Program-made: the position numbers and the translations under genes
Part shown: positions 7,951-17,060 of the stretch, one piece after another
How the letters are laid out: each line of letters opens with the position of its first letter
Position numbering within the stretch: the first letter of the stretch is position 1
Assembly (NCBI GenBank): GCA_944336625.1
Contig: CALVLF010000039.1
Location: 1-33,184 of the forward strand
Source of the DNA: an uncultured Clostridia bacterium
Lineage (GTDB): Bacteria > Bacillota > Clostridia > Christensenellales > CAG-138
DNA: 33,184 bases
Direction: 5' to 3'
The notes under the pieces: model-generated
Databases searched by the model: none
Seen by the model: the letters and a program-made list of their open reading frames with translations, nothing else
Told to the model about the DNA's origin: nothing

Positions 7951-8953
7951 AAAGCGCATTCTCGTGCCCGGCGGCGCGGGTTATATCGGCGCCCATACGG
8001 TGGCAGCTTTAGCCGCCGCCGGGGTGGAGACAGTGGTGGTGGATAACCTCTCCACGGGCTTTTTGGAGGCCCTGCCCCCAGAGGCCCGGTTTTACCAGGG
8101 AGATATCCGGGATAAGGACTTTCTAGATTCGGTTTTTGAAAAAGAGCGGATCCATGGAGTAATCCACTTTGCCGCCTTTTCCCAGGTGGGGGAGAGCATG
8201 GCAGACCCGCTGAAATATTATGATAACAATCTGCATGGCACCCGTGTGCTCCTTTCCGCCATGGTGGACCATGGTGTAAAGCATATTGTGTTTTCCTCTA
8301 CGGCAGCAGTCTATGGGGAGCCCCGGCATATCCCCATCCAGGAGGGGGATCCTACGGAGCCCACCAATGCCTATGGGGCTACCAAGCTAGCCATGGAAAA
8401 TATGATGGCCTGGTGCGCCCGGGCTTACGGGCTAAGCTATGTTTCCTTAAGGTATTTCAACGCCTGCGGCGCCCAAAAAGGCGGCGCCATAGGGGAGGCC
8501 CATAACCCAGAGACCCATCTCATCCCCCTGATTCTGCAGGTGCCCAATGGCCAAAGGAGCCATATATGCATCTTTGGCACGGATTACCCCACCCGGGATG
8601 GAACCTGCCTGCGGGATTACATCCACGTGATGGACCTGGCCCAGGCCCACCTTTTAGCCATGGAATATCTGCTCTCCGGCGGAAAGAGCGACGTTTTCAA
8701 CCTGGGCAATGGGGTGGGCTTTACGGTGAAGGAGGTCATCGCCGCGGCGGAAGCGGTAGTGGGGCAAAAGATCCCGGCGCAGGAAGCGCCCCGGCGGCCG
8801 GGGGACCCGGCCCAGCTGGTAGCCTCCAGCCAAAAGGCCCGGGCCATACTGGGCTGGGAGCCCCATCATAGCGGCATAGAGGAGATATTGCAGGATGCCT
8901 GGGCCTGGCATAGGTCCCATCCCCGGGGCTACCAGAGCTGCGCGCGCCGCTAG
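7943..8953 (+). CDS. galE: UDP-glucose 4-epimerase
   Basis: A 336-residue extended short-chain dehydrogenase interconverting UDP-galactose and UDP-glucose with bound NAD. The NAD loop GGAGYIG lies at residues 10-16, Ser118-Ser119-Thr120 precede the catalytic pair Tyr144/Lys148 (YGATK), and RYFNACGA and DGTCLRDYIHVMDLA are GalE family marks. The ATG lies inside the last codons of galK and is preceded by AAGGAGGAAAAGC, so the two proteins are made together. With GalK it belongs to the Leloir pathway; the uridylyltransferase must be encoded elsewhere. Confidence 0.95.
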   Translation: MDKKRILVPGGAGYIGAHTVAALAAAGVETVVVDNLSTGFLEALPPEARFYQGDIRDKDFLDSVFEKERIHGVIHFAAFSQVGESMADPLKYYDNNLHGTRVLLSAMVDHGVKHIVFSSTAAVYGEPRHIPIQEGDPTEPTNAYGATKLAMENMMAWCARAYGLSYVSLRYFNACGAQKGGAIGEAHNPETHLIPLILQVPNGQRSHICIFGTDYPTRDGTCLRDYIHVMDLAQAHLLAMEYLLSGGKSDVFNLGNGVGFTVKEVIAAAEAVVGQKIPAQEAPRRPGDPAQLVASSQKARAILGWEPHHSGIEEILQDAWAWHRSHPRGYQSCARR

Positions 8954-9013
8954 CCGCACCCCTAAAGCAAAATACCAGGCGGAATGCCTGCTGGATAAGG
9001 AAGGAGACAAACC

Positions 9014-9451
9014 ATGTGGAACTATATCTGGCCCCTGTTTCTGGTAGTTGGCTCCAATGTCATTTACCACATTACGATGAAGGAAGCGCCGGGGATCAGC
9101 CCCTTCCTATCCCTGGTGGTGACCTATACCATCGGTGCCCTGTTTTCCCTTCTGCTGTATTTCATCATCCCCGCCTCGGGGGAATCCTCCTCCCAGGGCA
9201 TTTTTCAAGAGCTTCGGGGGCTGAACTGGGCCAGCTTTCTGCTGGGCATGGCCATCGTGGGCCTGGAAGCGGGGTATATTTATCTCTATAGGGCCGGGTG
9301 GAAAATCAGCCTGGGCCCTGTGGTTTGCAATACGGCGGCGGCAGTGCTGCTGATGATCGCTGGCTTCCTGCTTTACCGGGAAACGCTGACGCCCCGGCAG
9401 GTCGTCGGCGGCCTGGTGTGCCTGGCAGGCATGTTCGTTATGAATGCATAA
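9014..9451 (+). CDS. Small EamA/DMT-type membrane transporter
   Basis: A 145-residue protein with about five hydrophobic segments (near residues 3-20, 28-50, 74-92, 100-120 and 125-143). It is half the size of a ten-helix EamA exporter. The ending LYRETLTPRQVVGGLVCLAGM is the EamA C-terminal pattern, so this is probably a half-size transporter that dimerises. AGGAAGGAGAC precedes the ATG. It lies 60 bases after galE and just before the alcohol dehydrogenase, in the same orientation. The substrate is unknown. Confidence 0.8.
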   Translation: MWNYIWPLFLVVGSNVIYHITMKEAPGISPFLSLVVTYTIGALFSLLLYFIIPASGESSSQGIFQELRGLNWASFLLGMAIVGLEAGYIYLYRAGWKISLGPVVCNTAAAVLLMIAGFLLYRETLTPRQVVGGLVCLAGMFVMNA

Positions 9452-9470
9452 AAAAGAGGAGCAAGCCTGG

Positions 9471-10646
9471 ATGGAAAACTTTATTTTTCATACGCCCACC
9501 AAGTTTTATTTCGGCCGGGATACCCACCTGCAGGCTGGGGAAATTCTCCGGCAATATGGGGCGAAAAAGGTCCTTTTCTACTACGGCCAGGGGAGCATTT
9601 TTACTACGGGGCTCCACGCCGCCGTATCTCAATCCCTCCAGATGGCAGGCGTAGAATATGTGGAGATGGGAGGCGTAAAGCCCAATCCGGACGTGGAATT
9701 TTGCCGGAAGACTGCCGGCTTTATCCAGGCCCAGGGGGTGGATTTCCTCCTGGCGGTGGGGGGCGGCAGCGTGATCGATTCCGCCAAGATGGCAGCCATC
9801 GCCGTGGCCTCCGGGGCGGACCCCTGGGATATTACCACCGGCAAGGCGGAGGCAAAGGGGGCCCTGCCCCTGGGGGTTATCCTGACCATAGCTGCCACGG
9901 GAAGCGAGGGCAGCGATTCCGCCGTCCTCACAAACGAAACCCTGGGGCAGAAGCGGGGCTTCAGCCACCAGCTAAACAGGCCCCGCTTCGCCATCCTGAA
10001 TCCGGAGCTCACCTATACCCTGCCCCCTTACCAGACGGCGGCAGGCATTACAGACATCATGATGCATACCTGCGAGCGGTATATTTCCCTCAGCGGGGAG
10101 AATAAGCTGCTGGACGGCATGGCGGAGGGGCTCCTGCGGGCGGTGATCGACGCGGGCCGGCAGGCCATGGCCCAGCCGGAGGATTATGACGCCCGGGCGA
10201 CCCTCATGTGGGCGGGGATGCTTTCCCACAATGGCCTTATGGGGGCGGGGCGCAAGTATGCCATGACGGCCCATAAGCTGGAGCATGTGCTCAGCGCCAT
10301 GGACCCTTCGGTGGCCCACGGCGCGGGGCTGGCGGTGATCTGGCCCGCCTATCTGAAGTATATCTACCGCTATGACTTAGCCCGCTTTGCCCAATACGGT
10401 GCCCGGATTTGGGGCTGCGCGCCGGATTTCTATCATCTGGAAAAGCCGGCCCTGGCGGGCATCGAAGCCACGGAAGACTATTTCCGCTCCATCGGCATGC
10501 CCGCTACCCTTCGGGAGCTGGGCTTTACCGAAAGCCAGATTCCGGCCATGGCGGCAGCCTGCTCCCAAAATGGCAGGCTGGTGCTTCCCGCCCTGATTCC
10601 TTTGGACGAGGAAAAAATGGCGGAAATTTACCGCCTGGCCCTGTAA
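9471..10646 (+). CDS. Iron-containing alcohol dehydrogenase (YqhD/BDH type)
   Basis: A 391-residue group III alcohol dehydrogenase, reducing aldehydes such as butyraldehyde with NAD(P)H. It has the nucleotide loop GGGSVIDSAK and the metal-binding residues in AGITDIMMH (Asp and His), AHKLEH and AHGAGLA. The N-terminus ENFIFHTPTKFYFGRD is typical of the YqhD/butanol dehydrogenase branch. The ATG at 9471 was chosen because GAGGAG stands 9 bases upstream and family members begin at this point. An in-frame ATG at 9444 would add nine residues and overlap the transporter gene. The physiological aldehyde is not known. Confidence 0.92.
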   Translation: MENFIFHTPTKFYFGRDTHLQAGEILRQYGAKKVLFYYGQGSIFTTGLHAAVSQSLQMAGVEYVEMGGVKPNPDVEFCRKTAGFIQAQGVDFLLAVGGGSVIDSAKMAAIAVASGADPWDITTGKAEAKGALPLGVILTIAATGSEGSDSAVLTNETLGQKRGFSHQLNRPRFAILNPELTYTLPPYQTAAGITDIMMHTCERYISLSGENKLLDGMAEGLLRAVIDAGRQAMAQPEDYDARATLMWAGMLSHNGLMGAGRKYAMTAHKLEHVLSAMDPSVAHGAGLAVIWPAYLKYIYRYDLARFAQYGARIWGCAPDFYHLEKPALAGIEATEDYFRSIGMPATLRELGFTESQIPAMAAACSQNGRLVLPALIPLDEEKMAEIYRLAL

Positions 10647-10672
10647 GGCGGTTCCTTCATAGGGAAAGGGCA

Positions 10673-10707
10673 GCGCCCTCGCTGGAAAACGGCGAGGGCG
10701 CCTTTTT
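10673..10707 (+). terminator. Terminator of the galK-adh operon
   Basis: The 10-base arms GCGCCCTCGC (10673-10682) and GCGAGGGCGC (10692-10701) pair perfectly, followed by a five-base T-run at 10703-10707, 26 bases after the dehydrogenase stop. Confidence 0.9.
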
Positions 10708-10751
10708 GCATCAAAAAAGAGTGGCTTATGGAGCCGCTTTTTCAACAAGCT

Positions 10752-10779
10752 AAGGCCAGCCCCGCCAGGGGCTGGCCTT
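10752..10779 (-). terminator. Perfect hairpin downstream of deoC
   Basis: The 12-base arms 10752-10763 and 10768-10779 are perfectly complementary around GCCA, 23 bases past the deoC stop on the minus strand. On that strand only TTAGCTTG follows, so termination would be weak; the stem may instead protect the 3' end. Confidence 0.5.
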
Positions 10780-10802
10780 ATGATTTGAACGGGCTGTGCA
10801 GG

Positions 10803-11450
10803 TTACGCTTCCGTTACGATGGCGATGCCGGCGGAGGCGCCCAGCCGGTTGGCCCCGGCCTCCAGCATGGCAAGGGCATCCTGGCGGGTGCGGATGCCAC
10901 CGGCAGCTTTAACCCCCATATTAGGTCCCACCGCCCTGCGCATAAGGGCTACATCCTGCACCGTGGCCCCGCCGGAGGAAAAGCCGGTGCTGGTTTTCAC
11001 AAAGGCGGCGCCCGCTGCCTTTGCGCAGGCGCAGGCCCGCTGCTTTTCCTCGTCTGTGAGCAGGCAGCACTCCAGGATGACTTTTACATGGGCCGCGCCT
11101 GCCGCTTCCACTACAGCCCGGATGTCCGCTTCCACATAGGCCCAATCCCCGGCCTTGGCTTTGCCCACGTTGATAACCATATCCACCTCTTGGGCCCCCG
11201 CCGCCACGGCCAGGCGGGTTTCCGCCGCCTTGGCCTCGGTCAACATGGCCCCCAGAGGGAAGCCCGCTACGCAGCATACGGCCACATCGCTCCCCTTTAA
11301 GCGCTGGGCGCACAGGGGAACATAGCAGCTGTTTACGCAGACGCTGGCAAAGTGATAGGTAAGGGCCTCGTCGCAGAGCTTTTCGATCTGGGCGGGGGTG
11401 GCATCCGCCTTGAGCAGGGTATGGTCGATATACCGGTTAAGATGCTCCAT
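10803..11450 (-). CDS. deoC: Deoxyribose-phosphate aldolase
   Basis: A 215-residue class I aldolase splitting 2-deoxyribose 5-phosphate into acetaldehyde and glyceraldehyde 3-phosphate. Family marks are [11 protein letters not shown] near the N-terminus, Asp90 in EVDMVIN, the Schiff-base Lys152 in FVKTSTGF and Lys181 in VKAAGGIRT. The ATG at 11450 gives the usual N-terminus ([10 protein letters not shown]), with GAGG about 12 bases upstream. An ATG at 11468 overlapping the xdh stop as ATGA is also possible and would add six residues. It is the last gene of the ssnA-ygfK-xdh unit. That location suggests it disposes of the deoxyribose left when purine deoxynucleosides are stripped for the dehydrogenase. 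Confidence 0.94.
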   Translation of the reverse strand: MEHLNRYIDHTLLKADATPAQIEKLCDEALTYHFASVCVNSCYVPLCAQRLKGSDVAVCCVAGFPLGAMLTEAKAAETRLAVAAGAQEVDMVINVGKAKAGDWAYVEADIRAVVEAAGAAHVKVILECCLLTDEEKQRACACAKAAGAAFVKTSTGFSSGGATVQDVALMRRAVGPNMGVKAAGGIRTRQDALAMLEAGANRLGASAGIAIVTEA

Positions 11451-11464
11451 AGGAATACAGTACC

Positions 11465-14020
11465 TCATTTCTTTTTCCGGGAATAGGGGGTATCCTCCAG
11501 GGGGAGGCTGTGCCGCCGCTTCCCGTCGAATTGATAATAGGCCTCCGCAATGGCCGGGGCGGTGGGGATGGAGGTGATCTCCCCGATGCCGATGGCCCCA
11601 TAGGCCTGGCGGATGCCCGGCTTTTCTACGATAATGGGCTGGACCTCCGGCACCATGTCCGCCCGGAAAAGGCCCAGGGTGCCATACTTGGCCGTGGGCT
11701 TGCAATTATCCAGGGGGAAGGATTCCGTCAGGGCGAAGCCCGTGCTCATAACTACGCCCCCCTCGATCTGCCCCTCTACGGAAAGGGGGTTGATGGCCCT
11801 GCCCACGTCATGGGCGGCGATGATCTTTTCCCGCCGGCCTTCTTCATTCAAAATAGCCACCTGGGTGGCATAGCCATAGGCCACATGGCTGACGGGGTTG
11901 GGCTTATCGCTGCCCAGGGGATCTGTGCGGGCCAGATAATGCCCGTAGTATTCTTCCCCTTCCATCTCCTCCAGGCTTCGGCCATAGCGGGCATCATTGA
12001 AAAGCAGGCAGGCCCGGCGGGCAGCCTCGCCGGTGATGAGGGTCTGGCGGGAGCCGGAGGTGGTGCCGCTATCCGGGGAATCATAGGTATTGGCAGGCAT
12101 ATAGGCCACCTGCTCCCGCCTTAGGCCTGTGGCCTCGCAGACGATCTGCACCAGCACCGTTCCCAAACCCTGTCCGATGCAGCTGGCGCCGGAGTGAATT
12201 TCCAGCTTCCCATCCTTGATGAGGAGCCGCACCCGGCCCGTATCCGGAATGCCTACGCCCACGCCGGCGTTCTTCATGGCGCAGGCGATGCCGGCGTATT
12301 TGGCGCTCTCATACTGCGCCTTCACCGCCTCCAGGGTTTCCACCAGGCCGGTAGAATCATCTACGATCTGGCCATTGGGCAGGACCTGCCCCGGCCGGAT
12401 GGCGTTGCGGTAGCGTATTTCCCAGGGAGAGATGCCCACCTTTTCCGCCATTTCATTGAGAAGGGTTTCGATGGCAAAGCAGGTCTGGGTCACCCCAAAG
12501 CCCCGGTAAGCGCCGGCTGGAGGATTATTCGTATACCAGGCATAGCCGTCGATTTCAAAATTCTGGTAGTTATAGGGCCCGGCCGCATGGGTGCAGGCCC
12601 GCTCCAGCACCGGACCGCCTAGGCTAGCATAGGCGCCGGTATCGGTAACGACCTTAGCCTTGACCCCCTGGATGATTCCGTTTTCATCGCAGCCCAGGGT
12701 AAATTCCATGTCCATGGGGTGGCGCTTGGGATGGACCAGGATGCTTTCCTGCCGGGTAAGCTTGCACTTGACAGGCCGCCCCGTAAGCACGGCGCACAGG
12801 GCTGCATGATGCTGCACCGTAACATCCTCCTTGCCGCCAAAGCCGCCCCCTACCAGCTTGTTTTCCACCATAACCTGCTCTTTACCCATGGCCAGCATGG
12901 GGGCGGTTTCATGCTGGGTATCGTAGGTGCCCTGGTCCGAGGTATAGATCAGTACCCCATCCCCCTTGGGAATGGCCACGGCGCACTCTGGCTCCAAAAA
13001 GGCGTGTTCCGTATAGGGGGTATGGAAAGTACCCCCCACCACATAGCGGGAGTTGGCGATGGCCTTGCGGGCATCTCCCCGGTGGACCTGCTTATGCGCC
13101 AGAAGATTTCCGCCGGGATGAAGCTGGGGTGCATCCGCGGCCATGGCCTCCGCCGGGCTTTGGACGGGGGTAAGCACTTCGTATTCCACTTCCACCAGGG
13201 CTTTAGCCGCCTGCAAAATCTGCGGTGTTTCCGCCACCACCAGGCAGATGGCATCCCCCAGGTAATGGGTGATTTCCCCTATAGGCACCAGGGCGAACCA
13301 ATCCCGCTTCAAATGGCCTACCTTCACAAGGCCCGGGATATCCGCCGCCGTAAATACCCCTACTACGCCGGGCAGGGCCTTGGCCTTTTCCGTATGGATG
13401 GCCAGGACCCGGGCCCGGGGGTAGGCGGAACGGACGGCGCTGGCATGGACCATATCGGGAAGGTATATATCGTCCGTATATTCCCCATAGCCCAGGACCT
13501 TTTCCCGCACATCCAGCCGGTGCACCGGCGCCCCCACCTTCCATTCCTGGGGCGAAGCGGGGATTTGCCCGCTGCGAAAGATCTCCGCAGCAATCTCCAC
13601 GGCTTTGAATATTTTCATATAGCCCGTACAGCGGCAGATGTTGTTGCGCAGGGCGTGGGCGATTTCCCTGCGGGTAGGGTTGGGGTTTACATCCAGCAGG
13701 GCTTTGGCGCACATAACCATGCCCGGGATGCAGAAGCCGCACTGGACGGCCCCCGCCTCCCCGAAGGCATAGGTGAAAGCCTCCTTTTCAAAGTCGGACA
13801 GGCCCTCCACCGTAAGAATGGTTTTGCCCTCCATGCGGTCCGTCTGCTGCACGCAGCACTTGACGGCCTTCCCATCGATGAGGATGGTACAGGTCCCGCA
13901 GGCGCCCTCGCTGCAGCCATCCTTTACGGAGGTCAGATGCAGGGTATCCCGCAGGTAGCGGATGAGTTTTTGGTTTTTTTCCACGGTCACCGTCTGACCG
14001 TTTACAGTGAAGGTTGCCAT
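11465..14020 (-). CDS. Selenium-dependent-type xanthine dehydrogenase, fused 2Fe-2S and molybdopterin subunits
   Basis: An 851-residue molybdenum hydroxylase. Residues 1-80 are a plant-type ferredoxin domain with Cys36, Cys41, Cys44 and Cys56. Residues 85-135 hold the second cluster (Cys94, Cys97, Cys129, Cys131). From about 160 onward is the molybdopterin part, with GGGFGGKED (391-399), AYRGFG (504-509) and the catalytic Glu814 in GIGE. The two-in-one architecture and the ending resemble the selenium-dependent molybdenum hydroxylase family (XdhD-like), where selenium is a labile ligand rather than selenocysteine; I see no in-frame TGA. There is no FAD subunit nearby. The start at 14020 has AAAGGATC upstream; an earlier ATG at 14065 has no good site. 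It probably hydroxylates hypoxanthine/xanthine or reduces urate together with YgfK. Confidence 0.9.
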   Translation of the reverse strand: MATFTVNGQTVTVEKNQKLIRYLRDTLHLTSVKDGCSEGACGTCTILIDGKAVKCCVQQTDRMEGKTILTVEGLSDFEKEAFTYAFGEAGAVQCGFCIPGMVMCAKALLDVNPNPTRREIAHALRNNICRCTGYMKIFKAVEIAAEIFRSGQIPASPQEWKVGAPVHRLDVREKVLGYGEYTDDIYLPDMVHASAVRSAYPRARVLAIHTEKAKALPGVVGVFTAADIPGLVKVGHLKRDWFALVPIGEITHYLGDAICLVVAETPQILQAAKALVEVEYEVLTPVQSPAEAMAADAPQLHPGGNLLAHKQVHRGDARKAIANSRYVVGGTFHTPYTEHAFLEPECAVAIPKGDGVLIYTSDQGTYDTQHETAPMLAMGKEQVMVENKLVGGGFGGKEDVTVQHHAALCAVLTGRPVKCKLTRQESILVHPKRHPMDMEFTLGCDENGIIQGVKAKVVTDTGAYASLGGPVLERACTHAAGPYNYQNFEIDGYAWYTNNPPAGAYRGFGVTQTCFAIETLLNEMAEKVGISPWEIRYRNAIRPGQVLPNGQIVDDSTGLVETLEAVKAQYESAKYAGIACAMKNAGVGVGIPDTGRVRLLIKDGKLEIHSGASCIGQGLGTVLVQIVCEATGLRREQVAYMPANTYDSPDSGTTSGSRQTLITGEAARRACLLFNDARYGRSLEEMEGEEYYGHYLARTDPLGSDKPNPVSHVAYGYATQVAILNEEGRREKIIAAHDVGRAINPLSVEGQIEGGVVMSTGFALTESFPLDNCKPTAKYGTLGLFRADMVPEVQPIIVEKPGIRQAYGAIGIGEITSIPTAPAIAEAYYQFDGKRRHSLPLEDTPYSRKKK

Positions 14021-14068
14021 GATGAAGATCCTTTCTTCTTGGGGATGGGGCCGGAGGGGTTGCACGCC

Positions 14069-17038
14069 TTAAAGGATATAGGCGTAATCCTTCAGGATGG
14101 TGAGAATCAGCACCTCCAGCTCCTTGTCTAGGCCGCTTTCCGCCTGGCTTAGGTCATATTCCGCCACCTGGCCATGCAGCCGCACCCGGACGATGGGGCA
14201 CTTGGCGCAAAGCACCAGGAAGCCCTGATTCTCGCTGTCGTTAAAGTCGGCCTCGTTGGCGAAATAGGTGAATTTATCCTTATAAGGGGCGCTGGAGTAG
14301 GGGCAGAAGGCGGCGCAGTTGCCGCATTCGTTGCACATGGAATCCACATGGAGAATCTGAGCCATAGCATGCCCCGGAACCCGGATGGCCAGGTTGGCCC
14401 GGTTGGGACATACGGTAACGCAGGCCTCGCACAGGGCGTTACAGGCCAGGCACCGCTCCGCCTCGCAGGGAGCGTCCTTGGCATAGAGGAGATGGCCCTT
14501 CTTTTCCAGCAAGGCAGCGGAGCTGGGCAGGGCGCCCTGGGGGATGGCATAGGCGCGGGCTTCCCCGATAACTGCCTCCGCAAAGGCTTTGCCGTCGGCA
14601 ATGGCCTCTACCACCGTAGCGGGGCCCCGGCGGGCGTCGCCGGCCACGAATACGTTCCCCGTCCGGAAGGGGGCTTTTCCCTTGGAATCCAGGGCCACGC
14701 CATAGGCGGCAAGCAGGTCGCCATCCACCTTTTCCCCCAGGGCGGCGATGACGGAATCCGCCGGGATCTGCACCCGCTCCTCCGTCTCCACCGGGCGGCG
14801 GCGGCCGCTTTCATCCGGATCGCCCAGGACCATACGGCGGCAGGTTAGGGTGCCATTTTCCTGCTTTTCTGGGGAGAGAAGCTCCGCAAACTCCACGCCA
14901 TCCTGCAAGGCCAGCTCCAGCTCCTCCGCGTCGGCGGGCATGTATTTCTTGGTACGGCGGTAGACCAGGGTCACCTTTTCCACCCCAGGGGCAGCTTTGG
15001 CAGCCCGGGCTGCATCCATGGCCGTATTGCCGCCGCCCACCACTGCCACGGCCTTGCCCAGCTCCAGGGAAGCCGGGTCTTTCTTATAGGCCCGGAGAAA
15101 TTCAATGGCGTTATAGACCCGGCCGGGCATGCTGAGGCGGCTCAGCTTTTCCGCCCCCACAGCTAGGAGGATATATTCGTAGCCCTGGGCGGCCAGCGCT
15201 TCCCGGGAGGGTGCAACCTGGCCCAGAACGAATTCTGCGCCCAGGGCTTTGGCCAGTGCCAGATCCTTTTCGATGGCCTCTTCCCCGATGCGGAAGCCGG
15301 GGATCACCTGCCGGACCACGCCGCCGGCGGTCTCCTCCTTATCGAAAACCGTCACGGGAATGCCTGCCCGGGCTAGGAAGTAGCCCGCAGCTATGCCAGC
15401 AGGGCCGGCGCCGATGACGGCACACTTGGGGCCGGATTTTTTTGCGGGCGCCTGGGTTTCTGCCAGCAGGGCCTCATAGGCCTCCTCTGCAGCCAGCAGC
15501 TTGGTGGCGCGGATCTGCACCGGCTCCTCGTAGAAGTGGCGGGTGCATTTATCCATGCAATGGTGGGCGCAAATGGTGCCTGTAATGAAAGGCAGGGGAT
15601 TCTTCTCCGTGATGAGGCGGAGCGCCTCCAGATACCGGCCCTGTCCGCAGAGGTGGATGTATTCGGGTATATCCTGCTCGATGGGGCAGCCCCCTTTGCA
15701 AGGGGCGGTAAAGCAATCCGAAAGGGGAACCTGCCGGGGGATTTTGCGGGAGGGAAGGGGTTTGACCGCCTTCTGATAATGGGGGTCCCCATATACGCTA
15801 TCGCTCAGGCGGCCCAGGGCGAAGAGATCCACCCCGGTAAAGGGTTTATAGGCCTTTTTTTCAAAGAGACGGCCCATATCCGCAAAGCGGCTGTAGCCGC
15901 CGGGTTTAAGAAGGGTAGTGGCCATGGTGATGGGCCAGATTCCCGCATCGAACAGCTGTGCAATATTGAACAGATCCGCTCCACCGGAATAGGAGATGCG
16001 CAGCTTACCCTGGAATTCCGTGGCAAAGCGCCGGGCCATCTCGATAGTAAAGGGAAATTCCGCCCGGCCGCTCAAATACATTTCCTGGCTGGGCAGCTCT
16101 CCGGCCTTTACATCCACTGGGAAAGTATTGGAAAGCTTCAGGCCAAACTCCAGGCCATGTTCCGCCGCCAGCCGCTGGAGCCGGCGGAACATGGGCACCG
16201 CATCTTCCCATTGCAGGTCTTCTTTAAAGTGCAGGTCTGTAAAGGAGACGTAATCGTAGCCCATGTCATCCATGCGCTGGCGTGCCCATTCATAGCCCAA
16301 GATGGTGGGGTTGCACTTGACGAAGGTATTGAGCCCCTTCTCGGTGATGAGATAGGAAGCGATGGCCTCGATTTCCCCTGGGGGGCAGCCATGGAGGGTG
16401 GATACGGTAACGCCGGTAACGATACGGCCGGGGGTGCTGCGGTAGAAATCCGCATCCTGGGGGAAGAGACGGCATAGCACCTCCCTGCATTCCTGGAAGA
16501 TGGGGGTATGGGAGGCATCCTTCATGCCGTCGATAAAAGCTTGCAGCTTGGGGGTTTTGACCCCTTCCAGGTCATAGCCCACGCTGATATTGAACATGAA
16601 GCCATCCGGGGCCCCCAGGCCCCAGGCATGGGCCATGAAGCGCAGGGCAAACCAGGCCTTTACATATTCCTCGAAGGCCTGGGGCACGGTAAGCTCTGTA
16701 GACCATTCGCAGTTATAGCCCTCGTCTTCCGCCAGGATGCAGGGCCGGGAAATGCAGGCGGCCAGCTCCTCCCCGTCCATCTTCTGCACCGTCTTCAGCT
16801 CGAAGAAGCGGGCGCCCCCATAATAGGCGGCGATGATATTCTGGGCCAGCTGGGTATGGGGGCCTGCAGCAGGGCCAAAGGGGTTTTCCAGCCTTTCCCC
16901 GAAAAGGGAGAGGGTTTTGGAAGGATCCTTAACCACATAAGGAGCAGGAACGCCAAAGGCAGCGCCGTTCGCTTCATGTTCCGCAAGGAGCCAGCGCATC
17001 AATTTTTCAAAGGGGATAGGGGTCATGCGTTCGGACAT
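14069..17038 (-). CDS. ygfK: YgfK-type flavin and iron-sulfur oxidoreductase
   Basis: A 989-residue multidomain protein annotated in families as putative selenate reductase subunit YgfK. Residues 1-430 form a dihydroorotate-dehydrogenase-like barrel (with NPFGPAAGPHTQLAQN and TLHGCPP). About 440-510 is a GltD-type cysteine-rich domain (CKGGCP, CAHHCMDKC). About 537-830 is a GltD-like FAD/NAD(P) domain opening with AVIGAGPAGIAAGYF and with GGGNTAMDAAR for the second nucleotide. The C-terminus holds a ferredoxin domain with Cys858/863/866/870/873/877 and Cys902/905/908/912. It probably shuttles electrons between NAD(P)H and the neighbouring molybdenum hydroxylase. GGAGGAGG precedes the ATG; the gap to ssnA is 22 bases and to xdh 48 bases. 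Confidence 0.94.
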   Translation of the reverse strand: MSERMTPIPFEKLMRWLLAEHEANGAAFGVPAPYVVKDPSKTLSLFGERLENPFGPAAGPHTQLAQNIIAAYYGGARFFELKTVQKMDGEELAACISRPCILAEDEGYNCEWSTELTVPQAFEEYVKAWFALRFMAHAWGLGAPDGFMFNISVGYDLEGVKTPKLQAFIDGMKDASHTPIFQECREVLCRLFPQDADFYRSTPGRIVTGVTVSTLHGCPPGEIEAIASYLITEKGLNTFVKCNPTILGYEWARQRMDDMGYDYVSFTDLHFKEDLQWEDAVPMFRRLQRLAAEHGLEFGLKLSNTFPVDVKAGELPSQEMYLSGRAEFPFTIEMARRFATEFQGKLRISYSGGADLFNIAQLFDAGIWPITMATTLLKPGGYSRFADMGRLFEKKAYKPFTGVDLFALGRLSDSVYGDPHYQKAVKPLPSRKIPRQVPLSDCFTAPCKGGCPIEQDIPEYIHLCGQGRYLEALRLITEKNPLPFITGTICAHHCMDKCTRHFYEEPVQIRATKLLAAEEAYEALLAETQAPAKKSGPKCAVIGAGPAGIAAGYFLARAGIPVTVFDKEETAGGVVRQVIPGFRIGEEAIEKDLALAKALGAEFVLGQVAPSREALAAQGYEYILLAVGAEKLSRLSMPGRVYNAIEFLRAYKKDPASLELGKAVAVVGGGNTAMDAARAAKAAPGVEKVTLVYRRTKKYMPADAEELELALQDGVEFAELLSPEKQENGTLTCRRMVLGDPDESGRRRPVETEERVQIPADSVIAALGEKVDGDLLAAYGVALDSKGKAPFRTGNVFVAGDARRGPATVVEAIADGKAFAEAVIGEARAYAIPQGALPSSAALLEKKGHLLYAKDAPCEAERCLACNALCEACVTVCPNRANLAIRVPGHAMAQILHVDSMCNECGNCAAFCPYSSAPYKDKFTYFANEADFNDSENQGFLVLCAKCPIVRVRLHGQVAEYDLSQAESGLDKELEVLILTILKDYAYIL

Positions 17039-17060
17039 GGATCTTTACCTCCTCCAATGG

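Noticed and set aside
12719..14131. A 470-codon open frame on the plus strand
   Set aside because: It is antisense to the xanthine dehydrogenase, whose iron-sulfur and molybdopterin motifs are intact. Its composition (rich in His, Gly, Arg) is that of reversed GC-rich codons.
11465..17038. Possible selenocysteine in the xanthine dehydrogenase or YgfK
   Set aside because: Both frames are uninterrupted with no in-frame TGA; in this family selenium is a cofactor ligand.
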